NCBI RefSeq assembly: GCF_010367455.1
Contig: NZ_WRPR01000108.1
Coordinates: 1 to 33,476 of the forward strand
DNA: 33,476 nucleotides
Direction: 5' to 3'
DNA from: Candidatus Laterigemmans baculatus
GTDB lineage: Bacteria; Planctomycetota; Planctomycetia; Pirellulales; Pirellulaceae
In this document: positions 13,784 to 21,872 of the stretch, piece after piece
Numbering within the stretch: the first letter of the stretch is position 1
How the letters are laid out: each line of letters opens with the position of its first letter
Translations under genes and position numbers: made by a program
The notes under the pieces: generated by a model
Told to the model about the DNA's origin: nothing
What the model saw: only the letters and a program-made list of their open reading frames with translations
Database searches by the model: none

Positions 13784-14602
13784 ATGATAGCTGCCCCCCG
13801 AGTGCTGATCCTCCGTGCTCCCGGAACCAACTGCGACGAGGAAACGGCGTATGCGTTTGACGTCGCGGGCGGGGTTTCCGAGCGCGTGCACGTCAACCGG
13901 CTGATCGAGAATCCGACGCTCGGTTCTCGCTACCAAATCCTTTGCATTCCCGGCGGGTTCAGCTACGGAGACGACATTGCTGCGGGAAGGATTTTGGCCA
14001 GCCGCTTAAATCGCCACTTGGCTGACCTGGTCCGTTCGTTCTGCGACCAGGATCGACTGGTGCTCGGTATCTGCAACGGCTTTCAGGTCCTGATGCGGCT
14101 GGGGATTTTGACCCAGGGCGTGTCGGAGTCGACTCCGGCGACCTTGGCTTGGAACGACCACGGTCGTTTCGAGGACCGCTGGGTTCACCTCCGCACCGAC
14201 CGGCCGGCCGAGGCCCCGACGTCGTGCGTGTTTTTGCGGAATATTGAGCGGATGTATCTGCCGATGGCGCATGCCGAGGGGAAATTCATCGCCGAGTCGT
14301 CCGAGACGTTGGCGAAACTGGCCGCCGCCGGCAGGCTGCCCCTGCGGTACGCCTCGCCCGAAGAGCTGGGGGGAGCGATCGACACGGGCGACGCGCTGCT
14401 GCCCTTCCCGCACAATCCCAACGGGGCGGAGGGCAACGTGGCGGGAGTCTGTGACGCTTCGGGGCGGCTGTTCGGCTTGATGCCCCACCCTGAGCGGCAC
14501 ATCGATCCGACGCACCATCCCTACTGGACGCGCCGCGACGAGCAGCCCGAGCACGGCGAGGGCTATGCGATCTTTAAGAACGCCGTCGATTATTTCGCCT
14601 AG
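13784..14602 (+). CDS. purQ: Phosphoribosylformylglycinamidine synthase, glutaminase subunit
   Basis: PurQ supplies ammonia from glutamine to PurL for the fourth step of purine synthesis (FGAR to FGAM) in the cytoplasm. The 272-residue protein is a class I glutamine amidotransferase: RAPGTNCDEE at the N-terminus, IPGGFSYGDDIAAGRI (about 51-66), the nucleophile elbow GICNGFQVL with catalytic Cys near 96, and the His of MPHPERH near 240 with a following Glu/Asp site. It is longer than the roughly 230-residue Bacillus type, having an insert after LGILTQ and around SPEELGGAID. No purL or purS lies nearby, so the purine genes are dispersed. The ATG at 13784 is preceded only by a weak TGAAG. Confidence 0.95.
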   Translation: MIAAPRVLILRAPGTNCDEETAYAFDVAGGVSERVHVNRLIENPTLGSRYQILCIPGGFSYGDDIAAGRILASRLNRHLADLVRSFCDQDRLVLGICNGFQVLMRLGILTQGVSESTPATLAWNDHGRFEDRWVHLRTDRPAEAPTSCVFLRNIERMYLPMAHAEGKFIAESSETLAKLAAAGRLPLRYASPEELGGAIDTGDALLPFPHNPNGAEGNVAGVCDASGRLFGLMPHPERHIDPTHHPYWTRRDEQPEHGEGYAIFKNAVDYFA

Positions 14603-14657
14603 CTGGACCGCGTCGCTCCGGATGCATTCGCGGCAGGGCGGCGCTGGCGAGAAAATC

Positions 14658-14721
14658 GTTTAACGGCAAGCCGAAGGCGATTGTGTTTTAAAAAGCAGTC
14701 GCCTTCGGCTTGCCGTTAAAC
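14658..14721. repeat. 64-bp hairpin element, copy 1
   Basis: The left arm 14658-14683 (starting GTTTAACGGCAAGCC) and right arm 14696-14721 are 26-bp inverted repeats with one mismatch (G-T as RNA), around a 12-nt loop TGTTTTAAAAAG. It lies 55 nt after the purQ stop, so it may end or stabilise that transcript. A second copy lies at 33401-33468 in the same loop orientation. Confidence 0.85.
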
Positions 14722-14737
14722 AACCAGAGCGGCGGCA

Positions 14738-14769
14738 GCGCTACTTTCGCGGAGCGAAAGGCGACTATG
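14738..14769 (+). repeat. CTTTCGC hairpin repeat, single copy
   Basis: These 32 nt are identical to 11187-11218 (GCGCTACTTTCGC... ending GGCGACTATG), with the same 7-bp hairpin. It lies 16 nt after the 64-bp hairpin, between purQ and the NHL-repeat gene. Confidence 0.8.
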
Positions 14770-14835
14770 GGGTGGGTGGAGTAGGATGGTGGGAGCTTTC
14801 CAGCCAACCTCCCTCCGAGACGTGAATCTCCACCG

Positions 14836-15876
14836 ATGAAGTACTCGATGCTCTGGGCTCCCCTGGCCGTTGCCCTTTCGACCATTGTTGTTGCGGGTGC
14901 GCCTTCTCTGGCCGCTCCACCTCAAGTCGAGATTCTCGCCGGTCCCACCGCGGCGGATCCGGCGGACGATGCCGCACCGGGGCCGCTGAATTCGCCGTTC
15001 GCGGTTTGCTTTGAGCCCGACGGGGCGATGTGGATTCCGGAATTCGACGGCGGCCGGTTGATGCGAATCGCCGGCGACGGAGAGCTCGAGCACGTGGCGG
15101 GGGACGGGACGCTCGGATACCAGGACGGCGAAGCGCGGGGGGCGCGATTCAACAAGCTGCACAATGCGGCTCGCCTGCCCGACGGCCGGTTGTGGCTCAG
15201 CGATCACCAGAACCACGCGATCCGCCAGTACGATCCGCGCGCCAAGCAAGTCACGACGGTCGCTGGCAATGGGACCGCTGGTTTTGCTGGGGACGGAGGG
15301 CCAGCCAGCGAGGCGCGGCTGAATCTCCCGCATTGCATCGAGCTGACGCCCGATGGCCGCCAAGCGTTGATCGCCGATATCGGCAACCGCCGGGTGCGAG
15401 CGATCGATCTGGCGACGGGCACGATCGAGACGATTGCGGGCACCGGCGAGCGGGCCGTTCCGGCCGACGGCTCGGTGGCCAAGGAGTCGCCGTTGGTCGA
15501 TCCCCGCGCGGCGATCGGGGACGGGAAAGGCAATCTCTACGTGCTCGAACGTTCTGGGAACGCGCTTCGCATGATCGGCTCGGACGGTCGGATCCGGACG
15601 GTGGCTGGGACGGGCGAGCGAGGCCGCAAAGACGGGCCGGCATTGTCCGCCACGCTGAACAGCCCTAAGCATTTGTGCTTGGCTGAGGACGGTGTGGTGT
15701 ACATCGCCGACGACGGCAATCACCTGATCCGCCGCTACGATCCCCAGAGTGCGACGCTGACGACGGTCGATCTGGGCGAAACCGAGTTGAAGAATCCCCA
15801 CGGCGTGGCTTTCCGCGACGGATGGTTGTACATCGCCGACAGTTTTCATCACCGAGTCCTGCGCGTGAAGCAGTGA
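14836..15876 (+). CDS. Secreted NHL-repeat protein
   Basis: This 346-residue protein has an N-terminal signal peptide (hydrophobic LWAPLAVALSTIVVAGAPSL, cleavage probably after SLA). The rest is an NHL-type beta-propeller: repeats such as PFAVCFEPDGAMWIPEFDGG, LPDGRLWLSDHQNHAIRQYD, ALIADIGNRRVRAIDLATG, GNLYVLERSGNALRMI and VYIADDGNHLIRRYD, ending YIADSFHHRVLRVKQ. The linking 'TVAGNGTAGFAGDGGPASEA' and 'TIAGTGERAVPADG' loops are characteristic of planctomycete propellers. Such proteins bind or scaffold partners outside the cytoplasm; some relatives are lyases or peroxidases, but no catalytic motif is visible. It ends 73 nt before the AsmA-like gene. Confidence 0.88.
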   Translation: MKYSMLWAPLAVALSTIVVAGAPSLAAPPQVEILAGPTAADPADDAAPGPLNSPFAVCFEPDGAMWIPEFDGGRLMRIAGDGELEHVAGDGTLGYQDGEARGARFNKLHNAARLPDGRLWLSDHQNHAIRQYDPRAKQVTTVAGNGTAGFAGDGGPASEARLNLPHCIELTPDGRQALIADIGNRRVRAIDLATGTIETIAGTGERAVPADGSVAKESPLVDPRAAIGDGKGNLYVLERSGNALRMIGSDGRIRTVAGTGERGRKDGPALSATLNSPKHLCLAEDGVVYIADDGNHLIRRYDPQSATLTTVDLGETELKNPHGVAFRDGWLYIADSFHHRVLRVKQ

Positions 15877-15949
15877 CGCGAGCGATCTGAGCGTGAGCGA
15901 CGCAGGCAGCGGTGATGCAGCAGCCCGTGATGCAGGAGTTTCGAGCCGC

Positions 15950-18900
15950 ATGTCCCATCTCCGCGTCCTGTTATTCGCATTCGTAGCCCTTGGGGTCCCC
16001 GCTTGGTGCGCTGCCCAGGCTCCGCCGGAGCCGGTCTACTTCAGCCGCGGATTCGAGTTTGAAGAGGTCGAGATCAGCCGCGTGGCGGCTCAGCTGCGGA
16101 GTTTTGGAATTCCGGTCCCGGTCGCCCTCGAGGGGACGGCCACGGTCGATCTGACGGTCTCGATTCCGCTGAACCGGCTCACCGACGGACGCGCGTATCG
16201 CGTCCGCGGCACGCTCGAGTCGCCCGCGCTGCAGGTCGATCGGTTTCGGCTGGGCGACCTCGACGCGGCATTCGCGATCGAGAACGGTCGCTTGAGTCTG
16301 AGCAACGTGGAAGGCGAGTTTCTCGAGCCGGTGGAGATCGCCGCCGCAGCCGAGCCCGCGGCAGCCGAGCCTGCCGCAGCCTCGCCTGTTGGGCCTGGGC
16401 TGGGCCGGTTCGCTGGCGAGGCGACGGTCGAGTTGCTGCCGCTTGGACAGCTCGAGGCCGACCTGCGAGTTGAGAACCTCGATGTCCGCTTCTTCGATCC
16501 CTTTCTGGCTGAGCCCATTCCCGGCCTGGCCGGAGCGGTCGATGGTGTCGTCGAGCTGTCCGCGCCGGTGGAACGCATCGGCGATGGCGCCGCTTACCAA
16601 GCGACCGCCACGCTCGAGGCGGAGCGAGTGCGGTATGCGGAGCTGAGCTTGGTTGACGCGACGGCCGATCTGCGTCTTCTGGAAGGAACCGTCGAGCTGA
16701 CGTCGCTGGCTGGGACTCTGCAGGCGATGAGCGCGGGACTCGCGGGCGGGCCGGTTGAAGAAGGTCCGGTCAACGACGGCATCGCGCTCCGCGGCACCGC
16801 GACGATCCAGCTTCCCATCGCTCCGGAACAAGATCCCCGCTGGTCAGCGACGGTGCGGAGTGGTGAAGCGGAAGTGGTCGATCTGATCGAGCTGCTGGCG
16901 GGTGCGGTGCCGCAGGAGACGACGGGAACGGTCAGCATCGAAGTGCAAGCGTCGGGGCCTCTGCTTTCCCAGCAGTTGGCGGGCGAGCAAGAGGGGGCGG
17001 GCGAGCAAGAGGGGGCAGGCGAGCAAGAGGGGGCGGGCGAGCACGAGGGGGCTGCAGCTTGGAACGCGACCGGCACGATCGCCGGTTCGGAGATCGAGAT
17101 CGCTGGGTTCCGCGTCGGCACACTCAATCATCAGCTCCAGCTCTCGCCCCAGATCCTCTCGCTGCAGCCGGTCGACGGGGCCGAGATCGACGCCTTGCTG
17201 CTGCAGTCGCTACGGGCCGAGTACCGCAGCGACGCAGCGGCGCTGACGCTAGAGAATCTTTCGCTCGAGGGTTGGGATGGCAGCCTCAGCGGCGAAGCGA
17301 CCTGGAGTTTGGTCGACGGCGGCCGGCACCAAGTGGCGGTGAGCTGGTCCGAGTTCGAATTTCAATTCGCTAACTTTCGCGCCTCGACGTCAGGGAATGT
17401 CGAGTGGTCCGCCCCGGAAGACCGTATGGAGTTTCCAGCCGCCCATGACTTTCGCCTGCGGGCGGAGGTGACGCAGTTGCAGCGGGAGGACCAATCGCTC
17501 GGCTCGCTCGAGGTCTCGCTCGATGCCCGCGAGCTTCCCTGGCAGCTCCGCGGCGGTGGAGAATTGTTTGACGTTCCCGCCGAGGTGTCCGCGACGCTGC
17601 AAGTGCCGGCGGCGGCCGAGTGGGAAGGGTTGCCGCAGGTTCCCGGCCGGGCGTCGTTGGTCCTCGGTCCATTCTCGCTCGAGCCGCTCGTCTCGCGGTT
17701 CGCCGAGGACGGGGCAGGCACGCCCGGTTTGGGGCTCCGTGGAACCGGCGCGGTGCGAGTCGATGCCGTGTTGTCGGCTGACGAACCTCCGCAGATGACC
17801 ACCGAGCTGGCCGTTGAGGAGCTTGGTTATGGCGAGAGGCTGATCGCGGAGACGTTTGTCGCGGCGTCGGATCTGCGGTGGCTCGAGGGGCGGCTGCAGA
17901 TGCTTGACTTGCGAGGCGAGCTGCGTGGGACTGGCGCTGCGACTCCGCCGCTGGAGTTTTCGGGGGTGGCCGTGGCCGAGCTTGCTCCGCTGGGGGATCT
18001 CGCGTTCGATCTGGCGACCGATGCGGTCGACTTGGCCTGGTTCAATCCGTGGATCCCGGACGCGATGGGGCCTTTTGACGGGGTTGCCGAAGGAAGGCTG
18101 CGGGCAGCGGTGCCGCTTGCGGAAGCGAGCCGAGTCGCCGCGTGGCGAGGAGCGGCCAATGTCGCATCCCGTCGGTGGCGGATGGGGGATCTGCAAATTC
18201 AGCAGTCGTCGGCCGAGCTCGTTTTGGACGAAGCGGTTCTGGTAGCCAATCGGATCAGCGGCGTCGCGGGCGGAGTGGCGCTCGCCGGCCGCGTCGCGCT
18301 GGAGCTGGAAACGGATCGGAATCCCGGAGGCGGTTGGCAGGCTCGGCTGCAGTCGACCAATGCGGACGCGGCTGATCTGTTTGGCTTGGTTGGGGCCAGC
18401 CCGCCGCCGGACACGAGCGGCTACGTCAGCTTTGACATCGAGGCTTCGGGGCACGCGGCTCGGCCAGCAGCGGAGCCAGTTGCCGGTGAAGCAGCGGAGC
18501 CAGGGCAAGCAGCGGAGCCAGGTCAAGAAGCGGAGCCAGGTCAAGAAGCGGAGCAACCGCAGGCAGCGTGGCAAGTTCGCGGCGAGGTAGCGGCCGACGC
18601 GTTGCAGGTCGCTGGCGTCGAGATCGGTCGGCTTCGCCACCAGCTTCGTCTGAGTTCGGAGCAGGTGCGGCTCGAGCCGTTGCCGGGGGCCGACGCGGGG
18701 CGGCTGCGGCTGGTTCGGTTGGCTGCGGACTATCGCGAGAGCGAGCAGGGATACGAGTTGCGGGACTTGCAGCTCGAGGGCTGGGACGGCAGGCTCGCTG
18801 GCGAGGCCTTTTGGAGCCAAGATCCGCAGCAGCCGCATCACGCCGCGATCGAGTGGTCAGGATTGCGGGTTCCGATTCCGCTGCGGTTGGTCGAACGCGG

Positions 18901-20581
18901 TCGGGGCGAACCGGTTGAGGGCGTAACGGACGTTGGAGACCGGGACGCAATGGTGCTGCGGATGCTGACCGCCGGTGACCTGGAGTGGTCGGTTCCAGTG
19001 GATGCGATCGGTCGCCCGTCAGCCCACCGGTTTGCGCTGCGTGCCGCGGCCCGGGAGCTGGAACTCGGCGGAGTGGACTTGGGAACGCTGGAAGTGAGCG
19101 TTGATGCCCGCGAGCCGAGATGGACGGTCGCTGGTGAGGGAACGCTGCTGAGCGGGCCGGCCGAGTTGACGGCGTCGGTTGACGTGAGCCGGGCTGGCTC
19201 GTGGGACGCGGTGCTCGAGGCACCGGCCGACGGGAAGCTGGCTGTCGGGCCGGTTCAACTCGGCGAGCTGTTTCGGCTCTGGCAGTCCGAGCAGGCGGCC
19301 GAAGGCTGGAATGGTGTCGCTGGCGTGCAATGGACGTTCGAGAGCGACGGCCAGTCCCTGCTCGAATCCTCGGGCGAACTGCGGATCGAGAACCTGTCCT
19401 ACCGCAATCAGACGCTGACCGAGCGGTTAGTCGTCGAAGCGGCGAGCACGGGAGACGAGCTGAATATCCGCTCGGTCCGGGGGACGTATGCCGGCGGTCG
19501 GATCGAAGGCTCCGGTCGCTGGACGGCGGGAACCGGACCGCGGCAATTGGCCGTGCGACTCTCGTCGATCGACGCCAGCCGTGCATTGCTCCCGGTTGTG
19601 GCGACGAGCGCGGACTGGTTCGATGGCCGGTTGTCGGCCGATCTGGTGCTCAGTGGGCTGCCGGGGCCGCGGGTTGCTGGGGGTCGGCAAACCGCTGAGG
19701 CGCTGCGGGTCAGCGGGCGGATGCAGCTGAGCAACGGCGAGACCTTTGGGCTGCAGGCGCGGAGCCTGCGGGCGCGGGTTCAGGGGGCGGTGAATCTCCC
19801 AAGCCTGCGATGGTCGCTGGAGCTTTCGGATCTGCAGGCGAGCCGCGGCCGAGGGCGAGTGGCGGGGCAGCTGCGGTTGGAGCAGTCGCGAGCCCGGAGC
19901 GACCGCGTCGACCTGGACAGCCAGTTCACGGCGACCGATCTCGATTTTCAAGAAGTGCTCGCCGAGTTGGCCGGAGGCGGGCCGCCCACTTTCGGCAGCG
20001 GATCGCTCACCGGTACCGCCACGCTCCGTGGTCGAGCGATTGAGAGTTTCGCCGATTTAGAAGGGCGGATCGTCGGTCGGCTCGGCGGAACCGATGCCAC
20101 CGCGGTCCCTGGGCTGATGTCCGCGCAGAACTACCTTGGGGTGCTCTCGCTGCGCAACACCGAGTTCAACCGTGGCGAGATCGAAGCCCGGCTCCGCCAC
20201 GGGGAGCTGCAGATCCTCGAGTTCTGGGTGGCCAGCGACCAGCTCCGCGTTTGGGCCGATGGCAACGTGTCGCTTCGCAGCGGCCGGCTGGATGTCGATG
20301 CGGTCGCCGCGACTGGCGATTTTCAAGCCAGCAATCCGGCAATCCTGGCTCTGGCCCGCACCGTGGCCCTCGATGCGGCGCTGCCGATCAGCGCGCTGAT
20401 GCGGGCCAACGAGTTGCTCAGCAATCGCGTGGTCAATCTGAGTCTCGGAGGGACCTACCAGCGGCCGGTGGTCCGCGTCCGGCCAGCTGCGACGCTGACT
20501 CGCAACGCGGCCACGTTCTTCCTGCGAGAAGCCGCGGGAATGGCAGGCCTGCAGGCGGGAGTGCTGAGTACTGAGTACTGA
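15950..20581 (+). CDS. Large AsmA/TamB-like envelope protein
   Basis: This 1543-residue protein starts with a signal peptide (MSHLRVLLFAFVALGVPAWC, then AAQAPP). It is followed by long stretches of beta-rich repeats with alternating polar and hydrophobic residues ('LEGWDGSLSGEATWS', 'VSLDARELPWQLRGGGEL'), the pattern of AsmA/TamB bridge-like proteins. The C-terminal part (SGSLTGTATLRGRAIESFAD, GEIEARLRHGELQILEFWVA, LRVWADGNVSLRSGRLDVD, then RPVVRVRPAATLT) fits the AsmA-like C-terminal region. Family members span the periplasm and move phospholipids or assist outer-membrane assembly. Two halves of about 500 residues are related (about 130-560 and 660-1060), each with a low-complexity insert. 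The ATG at 15950 has AGGAG at 15933-15937, rather distant; a GTG at 15893 in frame would add 19 residues in front of the signal peptide. Confidence 0.7.
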   Translation: MSHLRVLLFAFVALGVPAWCAAQAPPEPVYFSRGFEFEEVEISRVAAQLRSFGIPVPVALEGTATVDLTVSIPLNRLTDGRAYRVRGTLESPALQVDRFRLGDLDAAFAIENGRLSLSNVEGEFLEPVEIAAAAEPAAAEPAAASPVGPGLGRFAGEATVELLPLGQLEADLRVENLDVRFFDPFLAEPIPGLAGAVDGVVELSAPVERIGDGAAYQATATLEAERVRYAELSLVDATADLRLLEGTVELTSLAGTLQAMSAGLAGGPVEEGPVNDGIALRGTATIQLPIAPEQDPRWSATVRSGEAEVVDLIELLAGAVPQETTGTVSIEVQASGPLLSQQLAGEQEGAGEQEGAGEQEGAGEHEGAAAWNATGTIAGSEIEIAGFRVGTLNHQLQLSPQILSLQPVDGAEIDALLLQSLRAEYRSDAAALTLENLSLEGWDGSLSGEATWSLVDGGRHQVAVSWSEFEFQFANFRASTSGNVEWSAPEDRMEFPAAHDFRLRAEVTQLQREDQSLGSLEVSLDARELPWQLRGGGELFDVPAEVSATLQVPAAAEWEGLPQVPGRASLVLGPFSLEPLVSRFAEDGAGTPGLGLRGTGAVRVDAVLSADEPPQMTTELAVEELGYGERLIAETFVAASDLRWLEGRLQMLDLRGELRGTGAATPPLEFSGVAVAELAPLGDLAFDLATDAVDLAWFNPWIPDAMGPFDGVAEGRLRAAVPLAEASRVAAWRGAANVASRRWRMGDLQIQQSSAELVLDEAVLVANRISGVAGGVALAGRVALELETDRNPGGGWQARLQSTNADAADLFGLVGASPPPDTSGYVSFDIEASGHAARPAAEPVAGEAAEPGQAAEPGQEAEPGQEAEQPQAAWQVRGEVAADALQVAGVEIGRLRHQLRLSSEQVRLEPLPGADAGRLRLVRLAADYRESEQGYELRDLQLEGWDGRLAGEAFWSQDPQQPHHAAIEWSGLRVPIPLRLVERGRGEPVEGVTDVGDRDAMVLRMLTAGDLEWSVPVDAIGRPSAHRFALRAAARELELGGVDLGTLEVSVDAREPRWTVAGEGTLLSGPAELTASVDVSRAGSWDAVLEAPADGKLAVGPVQLGELFRLWQSEQAAEGWNGVAGVQWTFESDGQSLLESSGELRIENLSYRNQTLTERLVVEAASTGDELNIRSVRGTYAGGRIEGSGRWTAGTGPRQLAVRLSSIDASRALLPVVATSADWFDGRLSADLVLSGLPGPRVAGGRQTAEALRVSGRMQLSNGETFGLQARSLRARVQGAVNLPSLRWSLELSDLQASRGRGRVAGQLRLEQSRARSDRVDLDSQFTATDLDFQEVLAELAGGGPPTFGSGSLTGTATLRGRAIESFADLEGRIVGRLGGTDATAVPGLMSAQNYLGVLSLRNTEFNRGEIEARLRHGELQILEFWVASDQLRVWADGNVSLRSGRLDVDAVAATGDFQASNPAILALARTVALDAALPISALMRANELLSNRVVNLSLGGTYQRPVVRVRPAATLTRNAATFFLREAAGMAGLQAGVLSTEY
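16980..17051 (+). repeat. 18-bp tandem repeat, four units (first insert)
   Basis: Four units of cgggcgagcaagaggggg (16980-16997, 16998-17015, 17016-17033, 17034-17051) differ at only two bases and encode GEQEGA-type hexapeptides at about residue 343-367 of the AsmA-like protein. Near-identity at DNA level points to recent slippage. Confidence 0.9.
18489..18560 (+). repeat. 18-bp tandem repeat, four units (second insert)
   Basis: Four units close to aagcagcggagccaggtc (18489-18506, 18507-18524, 18525-18542, 18543-18560, the last diverged) encode EAEPGQ-type hexapeptides at about residue 846-870. The insert falls at the equivalent place in the second half of the same protein, but the unit sequence is unrelated to the first insert. 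Confidence 0.9.
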
Positions 20582-20597
20582 GCACTGCTGGGTTTTT
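20560..20597 (+). terminator. Hairpin and T-run at the end of the AsmA-like gene
   Basis: AGTGCTGAGTA (20560-20570) and TACTGAGCACT (20576-20586) form an 11-bp stem with one mismatch and a 5-nt loop that includes the stop codon (20579-20581). A TTTTT run at 20593-20597 follows after 6 nt. This is a plausible intrinsic terminator, although the spacing to the T-run is long. Confidence 0.4.
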
Positions 20598-20789
20598 CGG
20601 GTTGGATGGTTTGTGAGGGTTGGTGGGGACTTCGCTGGGCTGGAAAGGTGGTGCTGAAGCGGCTGCACGATGGTGACCGATGGAGCTTCTGTGACGGTCG
20701 ATCCGGCTCGTGCGCGTGACGGGATCGTCCGACGGTTCTGCCGAGAGAGAGCTCTCGGTTCCGCTGGCTCTCCACTGCGGCGTCGCCCC

Positions 20790-21824
20790 ATGATCCGTAC
20801 CTGTTTTTCCATCGGTCGCTGGCTTGCGTCGGCCTTGCTCGTCGTCGCGGTGGCCGGGTGCTCTACCTCGGGCGGCACCTTTTCGCTCGTACCGACGGGG
20901 CACTACCTGACCGAGCAGACCGAAGCGGTTTTGGATGCGTCGCCGCGCGTCGCGGCCCTGCCCCGGGAGCTGGACAAAACGGTTCTGCCGGCGATGTTCC
21001 TGCAGCCGGGCGACATGCTGTTGGTCGAGCCGGTCGACTTCGCCAGCGAAGTTCGCTTGCCCGCCGACCAGGAAGTGCTGCCTGACGGCACGATCGATCT
21101 AGCCGGCTATGGTCGGGTGATCGTGGCGGGACTGACGATCGAGCAGGCCGAGCAGCTCGTCGAAACGACGCTCCACGACGCGGGCGAGGAAGGCGAGCAG
21201 GTCAACATCCGGATGGTCGAGCCCCAACTCGTGTACTACGTGTTGGGTGAAGTTAGCTCGCCGGGGGCCTATCCGCTGACTGGCAACGAAACGGTCCTCG
21301 ACGGCATCTTGGCCGCTGGTGGATTGACCAGCCGAGCGTCGCCCTGCGACATCCTGCTCGCCCGACCCACGCCGCCACCGAGCTGCCGCGTGACGCTGCC
21401 GATCTGCTACCGCCAGATCACGCAGCTCGGCGACACGTCGACGAATTACCAGCTCCAGCCCGGGGATCGGATCTTCGTCGGTTCGCGGACGCTGTGCGAG
21501 GATCTCGCGTTTTGGCGGACCCGGGAAACCTGCGAACGCTGTGATTGTCGGGCCCAGTACCCCTGTTCCAATCCGTGCGTCGCTCAGCCGGGCAATCCCT
21601 TCAGCGTGCTGCCGGCCCAGCCCTACCCAGCGACCGAGTTCCCCGGGGCTCCGTCGATTCTCTCGCAGCCCGAGGGAGCCGAGTCGGCGCCGCTGCCGCC
21701 GGGCGTTCCCGCGCCACCTGCGGTCGAGACGGAGGATGGGGAGGTTTATCCCTCGGTCCAGGCTCCGCAAGTGCCTCGGCGGCCGATCGAGCCGCCGGTT
21801 GCAGCGACCGGGTTGATCGAGTGA
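20790..21824 (+). CDS. Polysaccharide export lipoprotein, Wza-like
   Basis: This 344-residue protein starts with a lipoprotein signal, the hydrophobic LASALLVVAVAG followed by the lipobox Cys24 (AVAGCSTSGG). Then come a polysaccharide-export domain (FLQPGDMLLVEPVDF, LPADQEVLPDGTIDLAGYGR, VIVAGLTIEQAEQLVETTLH; about 70-145) and an SLBB-type domain (YYVLGEVSSPGAYPLTGNET, VLDGILAAGGLT, YQLQPGDRIFVGSR; about 150-235). The C-terminal 100 residues are Cys- and Pro-rich (CERCDCRAQYPCSNPC) and probably unstructured. Family members form the outer-membrane channel for capsule or exopolysaccharide. No glycosyltransferase or Wzc gene is beside it, so it may serve a dispersed system. The ATG at 20790 places the lipobox correctly; the in-frame ATG at 20670 would add 40 residues in front of the signal. 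Confidence 0.85.
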   Translation: MIRTCFSIGRWLASALLVVAVAGCSTSGGTFSLVPTGHYLTEQTEAVLDASPRVAALPRELDKTVLPAMFLQPGDMLLVEPVDFASEVRLPADQEVLPDGTIDLAGYGRVIVAGLTIEQAEQLVETTLHDAGEEGEQVNIRMVEPQLVYYVLGEVSSPGAYPLTGNETVLDGILAAGGLTSRASPCDILLARPTPPPSCRVTLPICYRQITQLGDTSTNYQLQPGDRIFVGSRTLCEDLAFWRTRETCERCDCRAQYPCSNPCVAQPGNPFSVLPAQPYPATEFPGAPSILSQPEGAESAPLPPGVPAPPAVETEDGEVYPSVQAPQVPRRPIEPPVAATGLIE

Positions 21825-21872
21825 GGTGCTGGTTTGTTTCAGCCCTTCAGGCTGTGAGGGATGGCGAGGCGA

